The position numbers and the translations under genes are program-made. This document shows, in pieces, positions 6,295-12,020 of a stretch of 12,020 bases of DNA. The notes beneath the pieces are model-generated. The model searched no databases, was not told where the DNA came from, and saw only the letters and a list, made by a program, of their open reading frames with translations. Positions within the stretch are counted from its first letter, which is position 1, and each line of letters opens with the position of its first letter. Source of the stretch: Mageeibacillus sp. UBA1255 (lineage in GTDB: Bacteria; Bacillota; Clostridia; UBA1212; UBA1255); the NCBI GenBank assembly GCA_002308795.1, contig DBVV01000007.1, positions 1 through 12,020 on the forward strand, given 5' to 3'.

Positions 6295-7572
6295 TCAGTT
6301 TATCGGTACGATCAGATCAAGCGCAGCAGTGAGCTTCCTGTAATCGTCAATGAAAATATGATAAAGCGTTTTCTCCGAGCCGTTGTCAACTTCGATAACA
6401 GAGCCGCGGATAGTCACTTTCCACAGCGAACGGTCTGAACACCATATATCAAGCTCGTACGTATAGCCGTCTAAAGCAGACATTCCGGTCTCCGATCTGA
6501 CAGGCAGCAAAGAACTAAACAGATCCATAAGCGGATCGATCTCAGCTTTCTCCTTCAATGAAGCACGGTTAAACTCCTTGTTATTGAAAATCACTTTTAT
6601 GTCGATCAGATCGATCGACGGAGAATGGTACGGCAATTCAAGGGGCACAGATCCGATCATGAAATCCACCAGCGCCCTCATATCATCTTCGGTGATCGAG
6701 ACCATCGCGAAAGTGTTGTCCTCAATAATATCGGTGATCGTTATATTGCCCCTCTTAAAATTATACGCCATCCTGTATCCGTACAGGCGGCTTCCGTCCT
6801 GCGGGACAAAATCGAACCAGAACTCGCATTCGTCCTCTCTCCTCCTGCCGTAGTCGAAATAGGACACGCTCTTTCCTTCCAGCAGGTTCCGGACAAACTC
6901 GGTTATACGGCCGTTCGTATTGTCCAGCGTCTCTCCGTTTTCGGCGGCAACAGTTTTCAGCACCACTTTCGGCACGGTGTCAATGCGTTCGAACCGGAAC
7001 GTGCTGCCGCTTCGTGCAATAACAAATGGTGAATCGTTTGTCGTCTCGCCGTCTTCGGGCCTTGTCTCGTCTTCAAACGAATCGAAGAAATAGAAATATG
7101 ACTCATCAGAGAAAGACCTGAGGAGCGTTTTATTGTCTATCAGCCACGTTACGTAACCGTTGGTTTTGAGCTCGCTTACAGAACCGTCCTCATAATAGAT
7201 CCAGATCGCCACCGACCAGTCATAAGAGTACCCGGAAGGATCCCTTTCTGACGAATCCGTTATTCTAAGTGCGGATATAAGCTGCTTCATACGTTCTATC
7301 TGTTCGGCGGAATGCAGCCATTTCTCCTCGTGCCGCGAATCCATTACGTGAACTCTCGTGATATTGCCCTCTTTTAACAGCATACTGCCGTTGACCCTGA
7401 ACGCCTCAGCCTTGATGGCAGACATCATCGAATTATATTCTTCATCTGTAAACGAAACGCTTCCGATACATGTCTTTTCCGCCGAATCTACCACCCAGAG
7501 CTCTTCGGCCGTCGAACCGACGTTGAAATACAGGTCATATCCGGAAGCCGATCCGTAAGGTATCAGGCGCAA
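6295..7572 (-). CDS. Extracytoplasmic repeat-domain part of the anti-sigma protein, separated by a frameshift
   Basis: As it stands, this 425-aa frame would start at TTG 7572 with no ribosome site in reach, and the open frame continues upstream through SDVNNEWFK into the preceding gene. It fits better as the C-terminal half of the preceding anti-sigma protein. Removing one A from the A5 run (7599-7603) joins both frames into exactly 869 codons. It has no signal peptide or membrane span of its own. It holds about three and a half copies of a beta-rich domain of about 100-120 residues: the tail of copy 1 (1-58), copy 2 (59-166), copy 3 (189-309) and copy 4 (318-425). Typical features are I..L...L, a (D/Q)GS turn and Y..L.I strands. 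If joined, these domains lie outside the membrane and may be the sensor. No known family is recognised. Confidence 0.6.
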   Translation of the reverse strand: MRLIPYGSASGYDLYFNVGSTAEELWVVDSAEKTCIGSVSFTDEEYNSMMSAIKAEAFRVNGSMLLKEGNITRVHVMDSRHEEKWLHSAEQIERMKQLISALRITDSSERDPSGYSYDWSVAIWIYYEDGSVSELKTNGYVTWLIDNKTLLRSFSDESYFYFFDSFEDETRPEDGETTNDSPFVIARSGSTFRFERIDTVPKVVLKTVAAENGETLDNTNGRITEFVRNLLEGKSVSYFDYGRRREDECEFWFDFVPQDGSRLYGYRMAYNFKRGNITITDIIEDNTFAMVSITEDDMRALVDFMIGSVPLELPYHSPSIDLIDIKVIFNNKEFNRASLKEKAEIDPLMDLFSSLLPVRSETGMSALDGYTYELDIWCSDRSLWKVTIRGSVIEVDNGSEKTLYHIFIDDYRKLTAALDLIVPIN

Positions 7573-7588
7573 TTTAAACCATTCATTA

Positions 7589-8905
7589 TTAACGTCGCTT
7601 TTTATTGAAAGTATCTGTCTCCTTTTTAGCTTTGCCTTCGAGAGCGTCTTTGACGAACTTTATCAGCTTATTGCCCTCGTTGCTGTTCGCTTTAAAGCCG
7701 TCGCTAAGCATCACGGAAACTTCCATGGAAGACTCGTTAACGTGGAGCTTATTGTCCACAAATACGATGCTGAACGTGTCTGACGGTGCTTCGGTATGCC
7801 CGGGAGTTGGTGCTTCGGTATTTCCGGGAGTGGGTGCTTCCGTAGGCGCGGGAGTCGGTACGACGTTAAGAGGCAGATCTCTGTACTCGTTCCTGTCAAG
7901 GGCAGCCATGATCGACCATTCTACCAACTCGCCCTGCTCTTCGGTAAAAACAAAGCTGGCGTTTTTTGCGTGGTACATTTCGTCGCCAACAGGTTCTTCC
8001 ATTCTTACCAGCATTACGACGGAGAGACCGCCCTCATAATACTGCTTATACCGTCCGCAGCTGATATCCATTTCGATCTTCGTGCCGTCAACTACCGCGC
8101 TGTATGACGATCTTTTTTGGTTTACCCAAAGATTTTGGGTAAGTTCTCCAATGTCGGTCAGGCCTAGTTTGGTCAAAACGGTTTCGGGGCTGTCCTCGAT
8201 TTTTATTCCGAGCGGCGAAGGCGATCCGTTTATGTCTTTTCCTATCCAGATCTGGACAACGTTCCGCTGAGGATCCTGCCCGCCTGATGTAAATATGCGG
8301 TAGAAGCGGCCTGTAAACCCGTCGCATTCCAGTTCGTATTTGCCGGACTGATCTGCCGGTATTTCCGCCGGATCCCCGCAAAGTTTGAGTATCGATCTGC
8401 CCTCGAGATCCATTTTATCGACGTAGGAGAGAAACTCTTTATATGTCATAGGGACACTCAGGCCGATATTGTCCACCTCGTACCAAAACGATTTTAACGG
8501 CGCGATCGCCGCGTCACCTGAAATTACCGGCTCAGAAGTGGGAGTGGGAGCGGGAGTGATATCCGGCACATTAGTCGGCACCTGCGTCCCGCCCGGTTCC
8601 TCCGTCACGTGATCCGTATAGATCGGGGTTTGATCGGCTCCGGTATTCTGCGGCTCATCCGTCGAATTAATGATGGTCGGATCTTTCTTCCTCTGGTTCG
8701 CCCTGTGACCTAAAAATATGCCCGTACTTATTCCGGCTACGACGACTACGGCGGCAATTATCCCCGCTATCGCTCCCGTTTTCCGGCTTTTCTTTTCATC
8801 TGACCATTTTGGGCGTCCCGAACCGGGGGCAATGTCTCCGTCTGCCACATTTATCATTGATTCATTTATATTTCCGATGGCGTCAATTATTTTATCGCTT
8901 TTCAT
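7589..8905 (-). CDS. Anti-sigma factor, membrane-spanning, probably truncated by a frameshift
   Basis: The 438-aa protein starts directly after the sigma-factor stop (TAAATG), the layout of an ECF sigma factor and its anti-sigma. Residues 1-42 are cytoplasmic and contain DKIIDAIGNINESMINVAD, a motif seen in clostridial anti-sigma N-termini. A single span lies at 44-66. Outside follow a Pro/Thr-rich linker (about 75-130), a domain of about 200 residues (IAPLKSFWYEVDN to ALDRNEYRDL), a second linker of PTEAPTPG repeats, and the start of a repeat domain from residue 376. The frame ends at FNKKRR in the middle of that domain. The related domain in the next frame continues past the equivalent point with GRRREDECEFWF, and the missing continuation is present one frame over. 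It should hold the sigma factor at the membrane until an envelope signal arrives; no specific signal can be named. Confidence 0.75.
   Translation of the reverse strand: MKSDKIIDAIGNINESMINVADGDIAPGSGRPKWSDEKKSRKTGAIAGIIAAVVVVAGISTGIFLGHRANQRKKDPTIINSTDEPQNTGADQTPIYTDHVTEEPGGTQVPTNVPDITPAPTPTSEPVISGDAAIAPLKSFWYEVDNIGLSVPMTYKEFLSYVDKMDLEGRSILKLCGDPAEIPADQSGKYELECDGFTGRFYRIFTSGGQDPQRNVVQIWIGKDINGSPSPLGIKIEDSPETVLTKLGLTDIGELTQNLWVNQKRSSYSAVVDGTKIEMDISCGRYKQYYEGGLSVVMLVRMEEPVGDEMYHAKNASFVFTEEQGELVEWSIMAALDRNEYRDLPLNVVPTPAPTEAPTPGNTEAPTPGHTEAPSDTFSIVFVDNKLHVNESSMEVSVMLSDGFKANSNEGNKLIKFVKDALEGKAKKETDTFNKKRR
7785..7856 (-). repeat. Three 24-bp coding repeats (Pro/Thr linker)
   Basis: Three contiguous 24-bp units at 7785-7808, 7809-7832 and 7833-7856, each beginning GGTGCTTC on the plus strand, encode the (T)EAPTPG(N/H) linker of the anti-sigma protein. 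The period keeps frame, so linker length can vary. Confidence 0.88.
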
Positions 8906-9457
8906 TTAGTACCCTTCTTCCTTGAGACGCGCGGCCAATCTGTCACGCGTGCGCTTCAGCATCATTTTAACTTTGCTCTTTCCGAATCCGAATCTGCGGG
9001 CAATGTCTTCCACCGAGTCGAAATACCAATATCTTCTTATAAAGACATTTCTTTCCGCTTCACCTGAGTTTTGCAGGAATTTTGTGATGATGGCGGTCAA
9101 TTCCGCCGCTTCTATACGGTCGGACACGTCTGCGTCGGAGAAGGTCTTCTCCAGCTCTTCTTCTGGCACAAAATTCACCTTTCCGCCTCTTTTCTGGGCG
9201 GTGTTGCTTCTCAGACGGTCTATCGCTTTTTCTCTTGCCAATTTGGCCAGGTAGTATTTAAGGTTTGCGGGCAATCCCTTTGGAATGTTTTCCCAGGCAG
9301 CGAGAAATACATCGCTTACGCACTCCTCCGCGTCTGAATTGTCGCTAAGGACGTTGCGGACAACAGCTTCCACGTATTTTCCGTATTTTTCTTTGGCCGC
9401 CTGAAGCCCGTTTTCGTCTCTCGCGGCGATCATTCCGTTTATATCTCTGTCTTCCAT
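8906..9457 (-). CDS. ECF-type RNA polymerase sigma factor
   Basis: This 183-aa protein has the two-domain form of extracytoplasmic-function sigma factors. Region 2 spans about residues 25-83, with DAEECVSDVFLAAWENI (42-58) for core binding and -10 recognition, then LAREKAIDRLR. Region 4 spans about 128-180, with the helix-turn-helix SVEDIARRFGFGKSKVKMMLKRTRDRLAARL in outline, for -35 recognition. ATG at 9457 is preceded by AAGGAGAGG (complement of 9461-9469). Its stop abuts the anti-sigma start, so the two are co-translated. Such pairs usually activate their own operon after release from the membrane. The class within ECF factors cannot be given. Confidence 0.9.
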   Translation of the reverse strand: MEDRDINGMIAARDENGLQAAKEKYGKYVEAVVRNVLSDNSDAEECVSDVFLAAWENIPKGLPANLKYYLAKLAREKAIDRLRSNTAQKRGGKVNFVPEEELEKTFSDADVSDRIEAAELTAIITKFLQNSGEAERNVFIRRYWYFDSVEDIARRFGFGKSKVKMMLKRTRDRLAARLKEEGY

Positions 9458-9519
9458 TGACCTCTCCTTTTATATCCGCCCGTTCCGGATCTCTGGCAGG
9501 TGCCGGCCACGCCCGTTTA

Positions 9520-9543
9520 TAATAATATCCGTAATAATATCCG
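9520..9543 (-). repeat. Two perfect 12-bp repeats in the sigma leader
   Basis: TAATAATATCCG occurs twice without a gap (9520-9531, 9532-9543), between the putative promoter and the sigma start. On the transcribed strand it reads CGGATATTATTA twice. It could be a regulator site or an alternative promoter element of the sigma factor itself; no function is shown. Confidence 0.6.
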
Positions 9544-9575
9544 TAAAAACATGCTGACTGGTCACAATTATTACT

Positions 9576-9604
9576 ATTATATCGCCTCGTTGCCCTTTTG
9601 AAAA
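9576..9604 (-). promoter_or_regulatory. Putative promoter of the sigma/anti-sigma operon
   Basis: On the minus strand TTTTCA (complement of 9599-9604) stands 17 bp from a perfect TATAAT (complement of 9576-9581). This is a plausible housekeeping-sigma promoter giving a leader of about 110 nt. The -35 matches consensus at four of six positions. Confidence 0.5.
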
Positions 9605-9730
9605 CTCATTTTTACTTATAACCCTAATTTTGGTTAGTTCCGTCATTTTGGTGGTTTTCGCGAATGATGGGACTAGCTGTTTTTACGGCAGAAAGGCCCA
9701 AAAAGAAACCACTTAAAGGAACATTGATAA

Positions 9731-9799
9731 TGAAAAGTGCTCACTAATTTATCTGAAAAGTGCTTAGTAAAACGCTTGAAAAGTGCAAAGTGATATGTT
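9731..9799 (+). repeat. Three 23-bp direct repeats upstream of ATPase 2
   Basis: TGAAAAGTGC starts at 9731, 9754 and 9777, a period of exactly 23 bp. The remaining 13 bp of each unit are A+T-rich and vary. The third copy overlaps the -35 box of the putative ATPase 2 promoter and covers the spacer. The sequence is unrelated to the 34-bp array before ATPase 1, but the placement is the same. Confidence 0.88.
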
Positions 9800-9804
9800 A
9801 AAAT
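9776..9804 (+). promoter_or_regulatory. Promoter of ATPase 2
   Basis: TTGAAA (9776-9781) and TAAAAT (9799-9804) have a 17-bp spacer, a good promoter 23 bp before the start codon. The third TGAAAAGTGC repeat begins inside the -35, so any protein bound to the repeats should compete with RNA polymerase. Confidence 0.65.
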
Positions 9805-9826
9805 AACGACGTCGGAGGTGGTGGAT

Positions 9827-11110
9827 ATGAGTTTAAGCAAAGAAGGATACCGGCCTCGTCTGATTGACGAACGAATAACTCGCTATTTGAAGATTTTTGG
9901 CGCGGTTTCTATCGAAGGCCCAAAATGGTGCGGTAAAACGTGGACTAGTCTAAACCACGCCAACAGTGTGTCATACGTGACAGACAAAAGCGTTCGCAAT
10001 AACGCAATGGTAGATCCAAAATATATATTCAAAAAGGAAAGGCCGCAACTGATAGATGAATGGCAGATCGTTCCTGAAATCTGGGATGCAGTCAGAAATG
10101 AATGTGATAGTGACCACGAAAAGGGAAAATTTATACTAACCGGGTCAACTTCTCTAAAGAAAAAACGAGGAGAACAAACTGTTTATCATACCGGAACAGG
10201 CAGGATAGCGCCAATTCGTATGTATCCCATGAGTTTGTATGAATCCGGTGACTCGACCGGGGAAGCTTCCCTGATGGAAATGCTTCAAGGGCAAGTTAAG
10301 GAAGGCTTTGTGCGAACAGTTGAACTGGATGAACTTGCCCGGCTGATCATTCGTGGCGGATGGCCGGAAAATATTGATATGGCAGAAGAGAATATTGGCG
10401 TTATTCCCGAGAGTTACATTGAAGCAATAGTAACAAAAGATATGCATGAACGTCAGACCCAAAAGCGAAGTCCGGAAAAAATGCGGATGCTTCTGCGTTC
10501 GCTTGCGCGTCATGAGTCTACCGTTGCAGGTGATAAGACTCTTGTAAAAGATATAGCAGATTATGAGAATGGTGAAGAGATGATTGAAAGCCGTGCAACG
10601 ATTGCGGATTATACCAGCGTTCTCGAAAGCTTGTATCTAATAACGAATCAGGAGGCGTACAGCGTTCGCTACAGGTCTGCGTCAAGAGTAGGAAAATCTG
10701 CAAAAAGACACCTGGCGGATCCTTCGCTTAGTTGTGCCAGTCTGCATTTAACATCAGAAAAACTCTTGAATGATCATGAGACATTTGGGTTGATGTTTGA
10801 GGCGTTGGTGGAGCGAGATTTACGTATTTATGCGGATTATCTGGAAGGGCATTTATATCATTTCCGGGATAACGCTTCGGGTGATGAAGTAGATGCAATC
10901 GTTGAATTTAAGAATGGTGATTATGCTGCTTTCGAGATCAAGTTGAGCGATGGAAGTATTCAGGACGCGATTAACAGTTTGGTTAAATTTCAGAAACATG
11001 TTGAGAAGAAACCATCATTTTTGTGTGTGATCGTTGGTCATCTGGATACTGTGATGAGGGATCCGCATACCGGGGTATTTGTTGTCCCGGTTACATCACT
11101 TAAGCCGTAG
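9827..11110 (+). CDS. AAA-type ATPase with DUF4143 / PD-(D/E)XK-like C-terminus (ATPase 2)
   Basis: This 427-aa protein has the same architecture as ATPase 1 but is a distant relative. Walker A is GPKWCGKT (31-38), Walker B is QLIDEWQ (Asp77 Glu78), and FILTGS is the sensor. A central RGGWPENI and the YIEAIVTKD helix are typical of DUF4143 proteins. The C-terminus has LYHFRDNASGDEVDAIVE with Asp356 and FEIKLSDG with Glu370 and Lys372, the PD-(D/E)XK-like core. ATG 9827 is chosen because GGAGGTG (9814-9820) lies six bases before it; GTG at 9818 would put the ribosome site inside the gene. It is a lone gene, convergent with the methyltransferase, and is preceded by three 23-bp repeats overlapping its promoter. 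Cellular role is unknown for the family. Confidence 0.9.
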   Translation: MSLSKEGYRPRLIDERITRYLKIFGAVSIEGPKWCGKTWTSLNHANSVSYVTDKSVRNNAMVDPKYIFKKERPQLIDEWQIVPEIWDAVRNECDSDHEKGKFILTGSTSLKKKRGEQTVYHTGTGRIAPIRMYPMSLYESGDSTGEASLMEMLQGQVKEGFVRTVELDELARLIIRGGWPENIDMAEENIGVIPESYIEAIVTKDMHERQTQKRSPEKMRMLLRSLARHESTVAGDKTLVKDIADYENGEEMIESRATIADYTSVLESLYLITNQEAYSVRYRSASRVGKSAKRHLADPSLSCASLHLTSEKLLNDHETFGLMFEALVERDLRIYADYLEGHLYHFRDNASGDEVDAIVEFKNGDYAAFEIKLSDGSIQDAINSLVKFQKHVEKKPSFLCVIVGHLDTVMRDPHTGVFVVPVTSLKP

Positions 11111-11152
11111 TGACACTCATTATGCAAGGGCTCACTTTTTTGTGTTCAGAAA

Positions 11153-11848
11153 TTACGGGCTGGCGGAAGTTGACTGGCTGGCGGCGAATTTGACAATATC
11201 CGGGTCATAGTGCCAGATAGAAAAGCCCTGCGGCCATCGAGCGATTCTGATCCCGTGAATCCGTTTAACTATTTCACGCTTGATCATTTTCCAACCGGGA
11301 CGATTTTTCAGATAATGGGCACTTTGCTGATCATACCAATAAATCAGCGTAATGGGATGTGTAAGCGTCCTTTCCAGCTGTTCTGCAAAGGCAAGGAAGG
11401 TCTTTGGCAGAAACGAACGAGCCAGGGAAAGAACCGTAAAGCGGTCGTAATCAAACTGGAGAGCATCTCCTATGATTACATTGACCTGCTCGTATTTCGT
11501 GGCCCATTCAGCAGCGATTTTGCCAACTTCCTCGTTATACTCTATTCCATAAATGGGGCAAGGACACTTTTCTTTGACCAGAAAAGCCAGCACCCGGCCT
11601 TTGCCGCAGCCTACATCTATAAAAGTATCGTCGGGTTTCAGTTCGACGTGAGAAAAGACTCGCTTAAGTAAGGCGTAGTGCGTAGATTGAGAGCCTGTGC
11701 CGCCAATGCCGTTTTTATCATCACGGGATATGCTTGGTACGTATTTCACAAGACTCTGTCCACAGATACGTTTGTCAATGCGGCCATCTACCATATTCAA
11801 CAAACGGCTGCATACTGCATTATCTATTTTTTGAATGAACTTTTTCAT
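11153..11848 (-). CDS. Class I SAM-dependent methyltransferase
   Basis: The 231-aa protein has a Rossmann methyltransferase core. Motif I is FIDVGCGKGRVL with Asp78 to Gly84, binding S-adenosylmethionine. The acidic end of strand 2 is YGIEYNEE (Glu103, ribose contact), and the adenine-loop position is IIGDALQFD (Asp128). An N-terminal arm of about 55 residues ends in GGTGSQSTHYALLKRVF, probably a helical cap over the cofactor. The substrate cannot be told; no biosynthetic or restriction gene lies nearby. ATG 11848 has only a weak AGGG eight bases upstream, but an in-frame stop 13 codons further up rules out a longer start. It is convergent with ATPase 2, 42 bp between stops. Confidence 0.85.
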   Translation of the reverse strand: MKKFIQKIDNAVCSRLLNMVDGRIDKRICGQSLVKYVPSISRDDKNGIGGTGSQSTHYALLKRVFSHVELKPDDTFIDVGCGKGRVLAFLVKEKCPCPIYGIEYNEEVGKIAAEWATKYEQVNVIIGDALQFDYDRFTVLSLARSFLPKTFLAFAEQLERTLTHPITLIYWYDQQSAHYLKNRPGWKMIKREIVKRIHGIRIARWPQGFSIWHYDPDIVKFAASQSTSASP

Positions 11849-12020
11849 ACAAAGCCCTAATTCTGCGCAGTTCTGCCAGCGCTTTTTTCACATACCTGCC
11901 TCTGTTTTTTTTCGGGGACATAGTATACTACTATTATTGTAGACGCTAAAGAGCGAAGATGCAAGCGCTTTTGCACCTGCGTGAGATCCTCTTAACGGTA
12001 GGGGCAATAACGGTAGCCGG
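11849..12020. other. Upstream region of the methyltransferase gene
   Basis: On the minus strand TATACT (complement of 11922-11927) could be a -10 box; it sits in the perfect 10-bp palindrome TAGTATACTA (11921-11930). No good -35 is found at 16-18 bp. A GTG-started 23-codon frame (VKKALAELRRIRALYEKVHS and on) overlaps the methyltransferase start on the same strand; it might be a leader peptide but lacks a strong ribosome site. The last 60 bases hold a small hairpin around TGCAAGCGCTTTTGCA and nothing else clear. Confidence 0.35.

Noticed and set aside
6079..6438. 119-residue plus-strand ORF in the convergent gap
   Set aside because: No ribosome site, overlaps the end of the minus-strand gene, and composition changes within it.
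7605..8107. Plus-strand ORFs opposite the anti-sigma gene
   Set aside because: Low-complexity Val/Gly and Ser-rich products are the complement of the Pro/Thr linker repeats; no ribosome sites.
10154..10703. Minus-strand ORFs inside ATPase 2
   Set aside because: They overlap the DUF4143 core on the other strand and show no domain or start signal.
11210..11860. Plus-strand ORFs opposite the methyltransferase
   Set aside because: The minus strand has intact SAM-binding motifs; the plus ORFs have no recognisable features.

Overview
The window looks like a chromosomal segment of an anaerobic, probably gut-associated, Bacillota/Clostridia bacterium. This rests on strong AGGAGG ribosome sites, an ECF sigma/anti-sigma pair of clostridial style with a Pro/Thr-rich linker, a remnant of the GGGtGRT family, and DUF4143-type ATPases. 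The assignment is an inference; no rRNA, tRNA or marker gene is present. Composition is mosaic: the alpha-galactosidase and the GGGtGRT remnant are G+C-rich, while the two ATPases, the toxin-antitoxin pair and several spacers are clearly A+T-richer.

Layout. 1-254: an array of 84-bp repeats with an internal palindrome. 325-663: a small single-span membrane protein with a 24-bp coding repeat, probably the 3' end of a lost surface-protein gene; it overlaps by ATGA a GH36 alpha-galactosidase lipoprotein (660-2789). 2798-2950: five tandem copies of a 34-bp repeat running into the putative promoter of ATPase 1 (3000-4358). 4404-4637: the C-terminal end of a GGGtGRT-family gene whose 5' part is absent, followed by its terminator. 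4715-5463: a VapBC-type toxin-antitoxin operon with a perfect 20-bp palindrome just downstream of its predicted -10 box. 5560-6033: a small protein with two membrane spans. On the minus strand, 9457-6295: an ECF sigma factor, then an anti-sigma factor/extracytoplasmic sensor whose reading frame is broken by an apparent 1-nt frameshift at an A5 run. 9731-9799: three exact-period 23-bp repeats overlapping the promoter of ATPase 2 (9827-11110). 11848-11153 minus: a SAM-dependent methyltransferase.

How the genes relate. The sigma factor and the membrane protein downstream form one stress/surface-sensing operon. The alpha-galactosidase is a surface-anchored sugar hydrolase. The two ATPases share P-loop, Walker B and C-terminal PD-(D/E)XK-like motifs. 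Each is a stand-alone gene preceded by its own, unrelated array of tandem direct repeats that reaches into the promoter. That shared architecture is the best candidate here for an undescribed system: an ATPase with a cognate repeat array, perhaps autoregulatory or self-recognising. ATPase 1 also sits at the edge of a truncated gene, which fits arrival by horizontal transfer.
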